64,000 nt of DNA from Turritopsis dohrnii (lineage: Eukaryota > Cnidaria > Hydrozoa > Anthoathecata > Oceaniidae), in NCBI GenBank assembly GCA_027922465.2, contig BQMF02000023.1, positions 310,001 through 374,000 of the forward strand, read 5' to 3'. Below the pieces are notes generated by a model. The model saw nothing but the letters and a program-made list of their open reading frames with translations, searched no databases and was not told where the DNA came from. Positions 27,401 to 41,500 of this stretch are shown piece by piece. Made by a program: the position numbers and the translations under genes. Positions within the stretch are counted from its first letter, which is position 1. Every line of letters starts with the position of its first letter.

Positions 27401-29580
27401 AATACTGGCTCTATATACACCACAAGGCAGGCGTTGCGTGCTTTTTCTCCAGATGAGGTTTTCAATCTAACAATAAAGATATTGGACACGAAAATCTTTC
27501 CTCCGAGAAGCTTGGATTTACAAGTGACTGTGTATGTTAAATCTAATTGTACAAAAACTTTGTCTCTCTATCGTCGTTTCTTTGATAAAAAGTGCGACAG
27601 GGAGTATTACGAGGGTACACTTACAAAAGTACCAGACCAGAAAAGCACAATTACTGTCAAAGTAAATGTTCCCAACCTTACTCCTGGAGAAACATACTAT
27701 ATAACTGGCATAAAAAAACTCACTGACCTTTCTAACCATGTATTTGGTAGCTATCGAGAATTTTTCTTGCAACACGGTACTGATGTCATAGTAACACAGC
27801 ATCATTTTACTGGCAAGTTTTCTTCTTTCAACGATACAATAAGACATAACACCACTTATAAATATCATATATCCAGCTTCTTCCATGATGCTACTGGGGC
27901 CGTGGCAAATGAAGACTTTGATGTCACCAAATGGGTTCTGATTTTGATGATAGATAAAGACTACTGTACTAACCAATGGACATGTGTAAACCGTTTTGAA
28001 AGGTATTTCACACAGTACAATAAAGAGTTGGACAAGATATCAAAATATTGTGCAGATCCTGACATTATAGCTGGGAAATTTAAATATGGGCAATGCAACA
28101 GTAAGATGCTTTATTTTCATTTCTTTGTTTCTTGGATAAATCTAGTTTTAATTTGTGAGACCATAAGCAAGGCAGAATGTGTATGAAAACTGTTCATTTT
28201 TGATCCATAATAAGTAAGAAATGCCTTTTGTGTGTTTCAGATCTTGGACTGTGCGAGTTTAGTTATAACTGGTGTAAGCTGCGGAAATATATAGTCTTTT
28301 ATATATTTTTGGATTAGGGTTTGGGTACTTCATTTGTTTTGTGTGAATATTTCACGTTCAAGTAAAAATAGTAATAGCTTAGCAATGTGATTGTTGCCAT
28401 TTTAAAGAAGAAAAAATCTTATAAAACTGTTTCATTTGTACATTAACATGCAGAGTAAAATTTTTGTATGCAATACCATTTTCATCTAACGTTATTTGGA
28501 AATATTCTGGCACACACATGCATCAATTTTTTCATTTGTTCTGGTTTTTTTTCAACTATGATCAAAATCTTCAGGAATTTCTATGTCATTGCTATAATTA
28601 ACATTGCTAGGTTTATTATTGAAAGGTAAACAATCAGATGTTCTTTCTAGAGAGTAGCGAAATCATCAGCACTGGATTGGAGTATGTGCTTGATATTGAC
28701 AAGGGTTACACGCTCATTGAAGCAATACCATCAAGTTCAAGCATGTATACAGAAAATCCTGGCCTCGTTTACTATATGAAAGAAGTTAAGAAAAATGGCA
28801 TTTTAGTAAATGCTAGTGAAAGCATTGATGCATCTAAAGCACCTGCGAGTTGTGACATCTTTAATCTGTATTTTTGCATGAATAGTGTCAATGGTTTCAT
28901 ATACACAACTGAAATTATTTCCGGCATGGTAAAAGTGAATGACCTGTTTGAATTTCATATAGCTATGGAAGATTTAAGGGTTATCCCAAAACGTGAAGGA
29001 GATGTTACCGTGACTTTGAGGGTAATAAACAAATGTGCACCAGCCAGTAAAATGTATGGTGAATTGTCAACATGTGTAAATTACCGTTCCTTATCAGCTG
29101 CCAACATTCGAAAACAAGAAGAAATTGTGTTTCATCTACCTAGTGACTTTGTGAAAGTCTTGTTTTTAAGGATTGACTTAAATAATAATCCAATGCAATT
29201 ACAAACTAGTACGATTTCCATAAATGCCAATGTGAAGATTCTGTACAAAAATGAAACAACCAGCAAGATTTTATTTACTTCAAAACCGTATCTCTTGGAT
29301 GCAAGCAATGAATATATTGACATGACTTTGAATGTAATGGGTGTTAATAAGAAGGAGTCAGTCCTGATTACATTATCACAACAAGCTTCAAGTGACTCTC
29401 CACCATCTGTTGTTCCTGTTAATAGCAAAAGTAGTTTTGTTCTTAATTATGTTGAAAACTTCAATTGTGGGCAATCGTGTGTAAATGAGTATTTAGCATG
29501 GAAGGATGAGGCATCAAAGAAAGATCCTGCTTGTCAAGTGGATCATCGTCTATATGCTGCAAACTTTGATGTATGTTTAG
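24409..29580 (+). other. GPCR ectodomain: three cadherin-like repeats with Cys clusters
   Basis: Exons 1-4 encode three units of about 310-345 aa that align by landmarks. The first half resembles a cadherin fold in outline: SVGIVQAQDKSNPQAKIAYAL in unit 1, then YFCIDHTTGEVFITK (unit 1), YFCLNENTGSIYTTRQ (unit 2) and YFCMNSVNGFIYTTE (unit 3), like the cadherin F-x(n)-TG-x-I. The second half is beta-rich and ends in a Cys pattern (DFCTNSGLCNT; DYCTNQWTCVN; FNCGQSCVNEY), followed by a helical segment and a last Cys before the phase-1 intron. Introns fall at unit boundaries, so the units arose by exon-block duplication. Many N-x-S/T sites fit an extracellular location. Calcium-binding cadherin motifs are not evident, so 'cadherin-like' is an inference. 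Confidence 0.7.
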
Positions 29581-32500
29581 GTATGGCCAGTTGATAATGT
29601 TTAAATGTTTTTGCAAGTCTCGAATATGGCATCCTTATTTTTCAGTAAATACTAATTAAATATAAAGGCACTTCCTGCTCATCTATTTTCAAAATAGGAA
29701 TGATCTTAAAACAATTCAGTTTCTGGCTAATCACTATAGAGTAGTAACTTGAATGAGAGGTTTTACTTGACAATACTATCTGATATCTTTAAAGCTCTCT
29801 GAGAACATAGATTGCAACTTTCATCCTTTTCTAGCACCATTTTTTTCACCCAATTTTGATTGTTTTCACTTAGATCCTGAAGCATCATTTTTGTCAGTCC
29901 CATCTATAACTAACAACATTCAAACTGGGGATCGTGTTGTAATTGGTAATTGTAAATATCACGCACCATATGAATTCCTTGATTCTTATTGGTTAAAAGA
30001 TGGTTTGCAAAGATTCAATGCTAGTGTCGATGGCAACCAGGTGACCTACAGAGCACGGCGAAGTGTCGTTGATTATCCTAACTTACCTCTCTATGATGTT
30101 GGTGACTTGCAAATCAATACAATTACCTTAGATGACTATGGGTACTATCAATGTGTAACTAAGACAGGAAATAAAGTGTTTAAATCTGAGAGAGTCCTGT
30201 TGAAATTAATCGGTTAGTTATCCAACTTGATCCTGTTTAGTAAGTTTTCTTGGATTACTCCTCTCCTATCCCTCTCTAAACTCAACTAGGTTTTACGAAA
30301 TGCTGTGAAAAATTACTAAAGTATTGAAAAATTCTTGTTTCTATAATTCTAGATGTTTTTGAAACTGGATTTGTTGCTGATCTGAGTCGTCAGCCATGGA
30401 ATCCATCGCTTAGTGATAAAAGTTCATCTGATTATCAAGTACTTGCTACAGATGTTATTGAGCAGGTAGCTTTATTCATTCAGTAGGTGTGCTGTGTAGC
30501 ATGTAGTATGTACACCAAGTGAGTCAATGACATATAAATTCCTTGATTCTGTTAATTTTCTTTCCTCTTATATTTTGCTCCCTCAAATTCAATTTGAAAA
30601 CTTTTCTCCCCTATATTAGACTAATTAGTTTGTGTCTTAAATCTCAAAATTCATTTACTTTCAAGGGTCTCTAAAAACAATACATCATTTTTTTTCATTA
30701 AGGTAATCAAAAGCCAATAAATGGTTTCTGTTTACCTCCATATTGGAGAGGGCTTTATTTTTCTTGAATCTTTTATTTGTTTCCATACACTAAGTTAAGC
30801 AACTTCTATTCATCATTTTTGATGCTTCAGGGATTTTGACAATAAAATCTTTTGTTAATAACATTTTTTTTGTTGTTATTTCTTTTGTTCTCTTAAACGT
30901 TATAACACAAGTCATGAAATGTTTTATGGTTTTATTATCAAAATCCCCTGGCTGGACTGTCACATTTACCTAGACATACATCTAAAGGTTGTCAGAAAGG
31001 TGAACAAGTATAGTGTTATGAAATTCCTTTTCTTAAGTGTTCATTAGATCATCAGCGCATTTTGCTTTTCTATCCTGGATAGCTCACCAAAATTTGACTA
31101 CCTTAAAATTAAGAAATTAAACTAGGTCTATATACTATATAATAAAAAAAACCAACTTTTTTACTAAACTTTGATGGCTTTGTTATATTTGTAAAATGCT
31201 AAAACTGCTGTGAACCAGAGTTTGATGAAGTATCTTGATGTCATTTTGAACCAAAAGCTTACCATGAACGAATACCTTAACAAGCTGTTACAGAAAATGC
31301 ACTGGACGCCTTAATCTTTTGAAGCCTTTAAGAGGATTACTGTCAGAATGGACTGCTGTCACTATAATATCAATCTATATATCAATCTCCCAGTCTCTAA
31401 CTATTGTTCACTTTTTGCCTGTTGTAAATCACCAACGTACAATTCGAAAATACCAGCCTGTTGAAGAACGTACAGCAACCACAAACGTTAAATCAACCGA
31501 CATCATTGGAGAATGAAATGAAAAAGCGCATGTCATAAATTTGAAAACCTTCTAATTTCAAATTGTTTAAGAAAAATTTAACTGTAATTTTAAGAGAAAA
31601 AAATATATATTACACTTTTTAAAAACTTTTGCGTTTATTACTTTATACTATGTCTGTATGTGATAAAAGAATAAAACAACTTTATTCCCAGGCCTCGGTG
31701 GCTTTGTTCTATTTATAAAATGCTGAAACTCCTGTGAGCCAGAGTTTTATGAAACATAAGCACCTATGTTTGTCTAATGAAACATAAATACTATGACATA
31801 GAAGTTAGGAAACATATAAAAAGTAAAACTCCTTGGTGCCTTGATGGGGTAAAACCAGAGCTTTTATATCATGGAAAGGCAAAAAGAAGACTTAAACTTA
31901 TTGCAATACTTGAAGTTTGTTTACACAATACTGTGACTTATAAATGTTAAATACTATTGTTGTTTTTTCACAATTTATGCAAAATTTTGTATTATTGATG
32001 CTGCCATTATAGATTGAAAATGCATTAAACGGAAATCTTCAAACAAGTCCCAAAAAAGTCGTTGTAAATAATTTTTTCAGGTGGGTATAAACTATTTAAA
32101 AACAAAATATTTTGTTAGGTTTCCTGTTGATCATGCTTATCATTGAATGATATCCATTTTATAATTATTATTTTTATAGCAGTGGAGAGTCATCAATAAC
32201 TACAGTCGATGGAATAATTTTTGCTAAGGACAGAACCCTGACTCAAAACCTTGCAACAATGCTTGCAGACGAGTTGTCTATAGCAACCAATATCCAATTA
32301 TCTAATACAAGTACGTAGCTAAAGCCAAAAATGATGTAATCTTTCAAAAGAACACAGTGTTATACCTGAGTAAAGTACCAATGACTCTTTCGTTTTGCAA
32401 GAAGAATATTTTTCTTTAATAATCCTTTCTTTAACAGCAATATTTATTTCATTAAACACTGTGCTATTTCCAGAAAGTCACCTGTTACTATAACTGAAAT

Positions 32501-35500
32501 TATCAAGCAGATATACTTCATTGGTGTATGCAAGTATAATATAAAAGTCACTTTCAAAGCTTCATCTGAATATTTTCTCTTCTTCCCATCTTTTCATTAA
32601 TATGCCGTGATTTTAATGTTACCTTTTTTCTACTAAAAAGCATAAAAAAGAAGTGTTACTTATTAAAAGCTGCTTATTGTTTTATGGACAACTGTACGAA
32701 TAATTTTCGGATACATGCCTATGCTATACAAACAGATTAAGCTGACTTTCCATTGAACATGATCCAACATTGTGCAATTTAGAACCGAAACTAACAGAAT
32801 TGTGTGATTACGCCATTCTATTATTTTTTTTAGACTATTGTGAATTTATCACAGAAGGTGACGAGAATTTTAAAGGAAGATATGATTTTTTGGTCACGTT
32901 TGTCAATTCGTTCATTTCATTGGACTGCCAATATGGTTCGGAGGTGCCCAACGCAAAAATCCAACGCTACTGTTTTTATGGTCCCTCTAACAAGCCTGTC
33001 TGGTCAATTCTAAATGTTACCATTTGCAATCCAAAATCATCGACAACGAAAGCTCTAATTGACCTTTCTCAGGTAATTATCACCGTTTGTTAAACAACTT
33101 TTAAGTCAAATGCTATTTCTATAAATAAGCAAAATATTGCTTAAGACCTTGTTTCACCCATAGAGAGAACAAGATTGGATATTGTGAGAGCAACACACTC
33201 ACTAGTAATTTCCGATACTCCTTTCATTTAGATAAAAGATTTATAATGGCTGCCTTCATACTAGTTGTATATATAAATAGATTTAAATTAATTTCTCTGA
33301 CACGTATTAGGATACAACTCCGACTAGCCTATGTTGATAGTCTCCCTTTAACATTTTTTTCATACAGTTCATCTAACAATTTCAGGTCATCGAAACTTCA
33401 CAGTGTAAACCTTCTAAAATTTGTTTGGCTTATTGAGTTTATAAACAACATTTGTCTCGTTCCTTCAAACTCGATTATGAAGGGTTTTACGAATAGTTTA
33501 ATGGTCTGGCATTGTCAGATGAATATACTCATTTTTTTTTCAATTCGATACACAACAGTACCTGAACTAAAAGACTTTTCAATAAGAATTTTCGAATGTT
33601 TAGAAGAGTCTGGTGACTGAAGAAAGTGTTCAAAACACGTCACGTCAAATGAACGACATAGTACATAACGGAACGTTGACGACCAAACACGACATCGATC
33701 TAATTACTGGTATTGTGACCAATGTGGTTAATTCTGATCACGTGACAGCAGAAGTAAGCGTAATTAATATAATTCTAACTCAATTTTAAGGCAATGCTTC
33801 TCGGTATAACCTTCGCACAAGAGACTTTTGTTCTGCACATAACAACTACAAGAGATCATCACTGTGTTTCAATGTTTGCATTCTGAACTGTTTGTTGTAT
33901 TGGTTTTTGGGGATAATATCTCGAGAACCAATAGGGATAACTGACGTATGGTCAGCTACATAGGCGAAGGGGTGACCAATAAATTTGGGTATAAATATGT
34001 TTGGGAATGGGTCTGTGACGTCATTAAAATCTGAATGATGGGTACAATTTCCGTTCATGAATCGCTGATTTAGTTTTTCTTCACCTATTTTTGACACGAG
34101 GGATTTGCGCACACCGTTTTCGGAATTGAAACCGGTAAAAAAACTTGTAGATGGCATACTAGTATTGGTGATACCGTGCATAATGAAACCATTACGATAC
34201 TCGACAGAATGGAAGATGATTGGAAGATGTTTGGGCCCGATCCACTTTCATCCATACCATAAATGAAATGAAAATAAAACTGTTAAGAGAATAATTAAAC
34301 TTAACATCAACATAAATGTGATAGGTTTATTTTATAACCATGCCCCGGTAATATGGATGTTCTGCAACAAAACCGCATACCGTATTTCCTCTAATAAACG
34401 CCGCGGCGTTTATTACGAATTGAAGGTTGTGGATGCGGCGTTTATTAGAGGGCGGCGTTTATTAGAGGAAATACGGTACTCTAAAATTTTAACAATACAT
34501 AAACGATCCCTTACAGCTTTACTCTTACATTATGAAAGTAGCTACACTGAATTACTCACTCTGGCAGAAACTTCCAGCATCCACGAATTTCACTTACGAT
34601 TTCTAGTCACCGAAATTTTCAAAACTAAAGCCAACATTGGCCCTACCTTCTTTCAGGTTTTCTTTGTTCGTAAACAAGTTAAGCATGATCTTCGCACTAT
34701 TGATCTTTTGTCATTGCCTGCTACGAGAACAACAAAATTTGGTACGTCCTTCTTCATATTTCGTGGAAGTCTACTATAGAATTCTCTGCCGGATTGGGTT
34801 AAAGATTCTGAGAACAATGTAAGTTCATTAAAATCGGCAATCATAAAACTGAACCTTAGTTAAGCGGCGCAGTTGTAAAATATGCCAAAATTAAATATTT
34901 TCATTTTTCAGAATTACGTTCCAAATTTTGTTGATGTAAATTAGTTTATTTGATTTTTCTTTGAATAATTGATTTGAATTTTCTTTGCATAAATGATTCA
35001 ATTCAATTCCATGTAGGTAACTGAGAATGTTATTGGCTCCATCGATGAAACTCTCGACTATGGCAGCCTGATTGTTCAAGCTAACCAAGAATGGAATTCT
35101 TCCAATATTCTTCTCAATAAATTGGAAACATTAGCACAAAAGCAAAGTCTTCCTGATGCCAATCAATCTAGGATTGTCTCCAAAAAGCATCTGGCTCTCA
35201 CCGTTGTAAACCCGATACGCAACAGACCTATTCAGTTTTACTCTGTCAGGTCAGAATCAGAAGACGTACAAGTCGGGTCGACACAAGACGGCGACATTGG
35301 TCAGTTGCCGGAGTCATCGATAACAATCCCTCAAGAGGTTGTATCAAACACCCAGGGTCATTTGATATACTCGTACACCTTTCTATCAGATGCGTTGTTT
35401 TTAAGAGAAGATTCCCAATCAAATGCGACAAACCGATCCATCGTGCAAAGCGTGGTTATGTCGGCGTCTATCGGTAATATTAGTGTCAATGGCTTGACAA

Positions 35501-38500
35501 CGCCCATTGAAATGCTTTTTACGCCCAACGTCCTAAATGTTCGTGGAACTAGCGCTTGCAAGTTCTGGAATTTCTCGTTAGTTGGTGAGTTGCACCCTTT
35601 CTTTTCATTGCAAGATGTCTGAAATCTTGAACATAAATCATTTCTTTTGCGTCATGGAAGTGACTGGTCAAATATTTTAAGATTATTCAATTTGATCACT
35701 CTCGTATTCAGACCCTGTAACTGGTGTTGAAGGAGGCTGGTCGGCAGAAGGTTGTGTGACGTCATTAGGGGAAATCCCAAATCAAATTCGATGTCAATGC
35801 GACCATTTAACGAATTTCGCCATTATTCTCGATGTCGATCAGTCGGGTTCTAACCCCCTGGCGTTACAGATTATCTCGTGGATCGGATGCGGGGTTTCAT
35901 TGGCGGGGTTGTTTTTAACTGTAGTAACGTTTACTATTATCCCGTAAGTTGACCTGCACTTCCTGTTTGTTGTTTAGTAGTATGTTGTATGGAATGTGAA
36001 GATTTGTTAACAGTGTTGATTGAACTTTCCTCATTAAAAACATACACATATTTCGTTCATTTATTTAGGACGGTTCGAAAGAAACTCCCGTCAAAGATTC
36101 TTATAAGTTTGTCTCTGTCATTGATGGGTTTACTATTGGTGTTTCTCGTTGGTGTCGAGAAAACCGAATCCCGTATTGGATGTCAAGTGGTTGCAGGAAT
36201 GCTGCATTATTTCACGTTAGCCTCTTTCTGCTGGATGGCCGTAGAAGGATTGAATTTATATCGGAACTTCGTGAAAGTTTTCCGGCAAACCGGAAGCAGT
36301 TCGAGATTCTTAATGAAGATTTCCGCATTTGGTTGGGGTAAAAAATTTACGTAGTTTTTGGAAACTCCTGGCAGGTCAAAAATTCTGCAAAGGATAATGA
36401 TCATGTGCCGTCCTGTTTTTCTGTCCCGTCTTTCTGTCCTGCATCCTTCTCCTGCTTTATTTTTGTATGGTTTTTATTTCGCAAATTATATCCGTCGATA
36501 ATATCCGATGCACCGTTACTTCGACACCTTTGCCATGATTGTAAAGTAAATTGTGTACGCATGCGCAACACATTTCACATTTGTGGCATGTAAATGTTTG
36601 TTAATCCTTAATTTTTTATCTTTAAATTCAGTGTCGTCCGTCAGTTATATCAATGTCGTCCGTCAGTTATTTCGATGACTTCTGTCGGTTATTTTATAGG
36701 GTTACCTCTGCTAATTGTCGTGGTCTCTGGTGCATCCGCATCTAACTTATATGGACCAGAAACTGATGACGATCCACAATAGTAAGTGATGTATTATTAG
36801 GTTTTCGTTACGGTTGTGAGTAATGAAAATCGGATTCAATATGGGATGTAAGGAAATGTTCCGTTTTTTGTATACACGGTAATTATTCAGCAAGGACTCC
36901 TATCTCACGGATATTTGTTGATTTGATTTCAGTTGTGTTGTTCGTGGTACAGCGTTCTACTTCGCCCTCCTTTTACCTGTGGCTTCAATCATGCTGGGTA
37001 ACCTAATCGTATTATTCCTCGTCCTACGCGGCATCAAGGACGGATCGAAACTCTCCAAAGATACGAAGAAAGGAGAAAACGCAAAGCTAGTGCAACTGCG
37101 TATTGCTTTCGCTTGTTCTGTTTTACTTGGCTCGACCTGGATATTTGCTATACTGGCTGTTGGGAACTTGAGGGATTTTTTCCAATGGCTGTTTTGTATT
37201 TTCAATTCCTTGCAAGGATTCTTCATCTTCGTCTTTTACTGTCTGAGAAACAAGGAAGTGAGAAGGCAATGGATGAACTGTTTCGGTGGTCGCGGCTTCG
37301 AGAGAAGTTCAACAATGAAATCAATGTATTTTAGCAGATACAACTCCTGTGAGTATAGGTTCTACTTACTTACTTAGACTGTGTTCTTTAACACGTCGGT
37401 CATGCAGACTATTCTAGATAATCTTTCGTCACCTTGATGTGAAATTATGTTAGTCAAAAGCCTTTGATTTTTCAGTTTGTACTAATATTTATGCAGGAAA
37501 GACTTCTCAAAAAAATATGTACAATATATAAAATATATACATAGTTTCTGTTTTCCAGAGTGTCCTGTGTACTTGCATTTTGATTGTATAATACATAAAA
37601 AAAATTAAAATTAGTCAACAATAGTTAAACATATAAAAGTCAAGGCCGCCGGAAGTGCGGAGAAGAAATACACAATACGAGCAATACAAAATTTTAGATA
37701 TATTCTTATGCTAAGATATACTATCTATATATTAATAGCCGATTCTCTGTCTGTTTGTTTGTTTGTTTGTAAGTGACGCAAAATGGTAGATGTGAACTGC
37801 GAAAGAGAGTCAGCAATGTAAGATCACACATAAATTATTTCTCTTCTTGTGCGCGACGTCAGTGTGAAACCATTGCATTGAGACCCTAATCGAATGCGAC
37901 GTTTAGGGAAAATTATCTCGATAACCAATAGGGATAACTGACGTTTTTTGGGGTCCGCCATACAGGCGATGGGGTGACGAAAAATTTGGGTCTAACTTTT
38001 TTGGGGGACGGGTCTGTGACGTCATCAAAATCTTTGAACAATGATATCTCTGTAACGGTTGATCGTAGCGGAACGATCCTATACATTTTTTTGATCAGTT
38101 TTTCGAGCTCTACAACATGGGAACACTTTCGGTTGCCAATTCCTTAATTTTATTTTTCGTGAAGTCAAAGCATGCTGAACCTTGGCGGCGAACGACGCCG
38201 CCTTGGCGGCTAGTATACTATATAAATTATATTATATGTAAACTCCAGACCATCAAATGTTTTGGTGAAAACCCTTATAATTGTTACACCGTCAAATGTA
38301 GTAACTCCGTCAAATGTAGTAACTCCGTCAAATGTAGTAAATTTTCTACGACAAATCTAGTAACTCCGTTAAATGCAGTAAAAATTTCCGTCAAATGTAG
38401 TAACGCTAAATGTAGTAAAAATCTACGACAAATGTAGTAACTCCGTCAAATGTAGTAAACACCTTTAAGTTTGGAATGAGCCATAATTAGGCCAAACACG

Positions 38501-41500
38501 TGAAGGTCTTCACAAGGTAACTTTTCAAGGGCTATCAGGTGGCTGCATAATTAAAACCGTCAAATGTAGTAACGCTAAATGTAGTAAAAATCTACGACAA
38601 ATGTAGTAACTCCGTCAAATGTAGTAAACCTACGACAAATGTAGTAAACACCTTTAAGTTTGGAATGAGCAATAATTAGGCCAAACACGTGAAGGTCTTC
38701 AACAGGTAACTTTTCAAGGGCTATCAGGTGGCTGCATACTTAAAACCAAAATCGCCCATGCACAGAACAAAAGACGCTAATACAAGCTGAATGAGCCGTA
38801 ATTAGGAAAAACACATTCAGGTCTTTGACAAGTAATTTATCCAGTGCAATCAGGTGGCTGTGTAATAAGCCTGGAATTTGCGCATGCGTATTCACAGCAT
38901 GTTAGTACACGTAAAATCAGTCATAATAAGGCAAAATACATGTACGTCTTCACCAGGTAAGTTTTCAAAGGCTATCAGGTGGCCATATAACAAAAACCAA
39001 AAATCGCGCATGCGCAGTAGAAATATTATAGTATGAGGTAAATCAGCCATAATTAGACAAAGCACATTAAGATTTTCATCATATAATATTCCGGGTGTTA
39101 TGAAATGGCCATATAATAGATCCCAATTTCACGCATGCGCAGTGAAAACATTTGGGTAGAATTGTGACAAGAAAAGTAAAGTTCATGTAAATATACATGT
39201 ATTTTCAGTACTGGTAACAAAACATAAGAAGTGTTTGTTTGAAGGTATCCTGAATTCAATTGACGTCACACAATACAAGAGTTTACCTCCTTCTCACAAA
39301 CTAAGAATCGGTTAGAAATGAAATATTTAATTAAAAAGTGACAATATGCTAACTGCGTGCTTCACTAAAGGTTATAACTCCCTATGTCCCAGTTAAATCA
39401 ATGAGTTCAGGATACCTTTAACAATAACACAACAAGTACTTATTCAAAGGATTTTATAAAGAGACCCTATGCAAATACAATTTAATGATTTTCAACGATG
39501 ATAACCAATGAAGTCAACAAATATTTGAGTTTTAAAGTATCCTCCATTGAAGGATAATGGAGCATGTAGAATGATCTTATGCAAAATTGTCTAGTAGTAT
39601 AAATTTACGGCCAAGCTATACTTTTAATTATATACCACCCATGCCCAGGAAACAATAGAGTTATAAGCGCACTATTCCACTTCATACGCCTACCAATTTT
39701 TATTTTGCACACTTTTCAATAACAAAACTGCACCACTTACGATGATTTTATTAACAGAGACAACTTGCTCATGCCAAGTGACTTGACAAATATAAGTTCA
39801 TCTCAGGATTATCTGGAACTTGTTTGTTTGAAAGTAAATGTGAAGATTTCTATTCCGCAAAAAAAATATTACGCAACATAATGATGGAAAACAATAGCCT
39901 GAATTTATAAAGTTTAAAAAGTTACCTGGTTAAGACCTTCGAGGATTTTAACTTAGTATGGCTCATTAACCTCATACAAGTATATTTCTACTGCGCATGA
40001 GCGATTTTTGGTTTCATTTTATGGCTCCTTAACTACGGAAGCCCATTAGGGACATTGTAGCAATATTTTTCCATAGATGTTTCGTTCTCGTACATCGAAG
40101 ATTTCGATCTCATATATCAAAGCCTTACCTTCGATCTCATACATCGAAATATTCGATCTCATACATCGAAGGATACGATCTCATATATCGAAATCTTACC
40201 TTCGATCTCGTACATCGAAGCTTTCGATCTTATACATCGAAGCTTTTCCTTCGATCTCGTACATCGAAATATTCGATCTCATACATCGAAGGATACGATC
40301 TCATATATCGAAGCTTTTCCTTCGATCTCATACATCGAACCATTCGATCTCGTATATCGAACAAAATCTTCGATCTCATATATCGAAATCTTCGATGTCA
40401 TTTTTGTGGTTCTACACAGCACTACATGCCTAAACATTAGACAGTCACTACAATTCGTGTCTTTTTATTGAAGACAGGGAAGGAAACAGTCATTAACAAT
40501 GCATATAAACAACTGATTCAAAAGTTTTCAAAATCACAAATCCAAAATCATTTGATAAAAAAATGGAGTGATATAAAGCAGAGAGTGATATAAAGAAAGA
40601 GGAAGGATATGAATATTATTTCATAAGGACTTTTCAAGTGATCAAACTGTTACTTACGTCTTCGTTGACAGCCATCTTGCTTGTTTACCACCAGGATAAC
40701 AGTTCACTGAATTTGATGAAAGCATTTCGCTTAGTCTGCATTTTCTGTTCTATGTACGAGATCGAAGGCTTCAATGTGCGAGATCGAAGGCTTCAATGTA
40801 TGTGATCAAATGTAAGACTTCGATATACAAGATCGAATGATTCGATGTATGAGATCGAATATAAGCCTTCGATATACAAGATCGAATGCTTCCATGTACT
40901 AAATCGAATGTTTTGACGTGTGAGATCAAGTGTATGGTTCCGATTAGAAAAACGAATGCTTCAATAATGTATGAGATCAAATGTTTCGATGTACGAGATC
41001 GAAGGTAAGACTTCGATATATGAGATCGTATCCTTCGATGTATGAGATCGAATATTTCGATGTACGAGATCGAAGGAAAAGCTTCGATGTATAAAATCGA
41101 AAGCTTCGATGTACGAGATCGAAGGTAAGATTTCGATATATGAGATCGTATCCTTCGATGTATGAGATCGAATATTTCGATGTATGAGATCGAAACATTT
41201 GTGGAAAAATATTACTACAATGTCCCTAATGGGCTTCCGTACTTAACAGCCCTTACAAAACTAATTGATGAAGACGTTTATGCGTTTCGCCTCTTTATGA
41301 CCCATTTTTCTTGTATTGACAATCTCTTTCTGGCATGTGCAAATTCCAGGCTTATCACGGAGCCACCTGACAGCACTGAAAAATTAAGCAGTGAAGACTT
41401 TGATGAGATTTGCCCAATTATGGCTCACTTAGGTCATGTTATCAGAGTGTTTCACTGCGCATGCACGTTTTTTGGTTTTATTATATGACCACCTGATAGC

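Larger units (their letters stand above)
33604..35943 (+). other. GPCR GAIN domain, GPS cleavage site and first membrane helix
   Basis: Exons 33604-33753, 35017-35584 and 35712-35943. The alpha-helical GAIN-A half begins after KSLVTEESVQNTS. The beta half leads to the GPS with paired Trp/Cys (GGWSAEGCVTS) and CQCDHLTNFAIIL. The His-Leu|Thr needed for self-cleavage is intact, so the receptor should split into two non-covalently joined parts. LQIISWIGCGVSLAGLFLTV is membrane helix 1, preceded by a short stalk (LDVDQSGSNP) that would act as the tethered agonist region together with the residues after the cut. Confidence 0.93.

Noticed and set aside
28241..28274. Small possible exon (acceptor TTTCAG, donor GTAAG) between GPCR exons 3 and 4
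   Set aside because: Including it creates a TAG at the join with exon 4; direct splicing 28100 to 28651 keeps the frame. It could only be an alternative ending.
34318..34779. Plus-strand ORF of 153 codons in a GPCR intron
   Set aside because: It starts before and runs through the 100-bp MITE at 34378-34478 and has no domain.
41162..41488. Plus-strand ORF of 108 codons
   Set aside because: It reads through the end of one transposon into the repeat units of another; coding appearance comes from the repeats.
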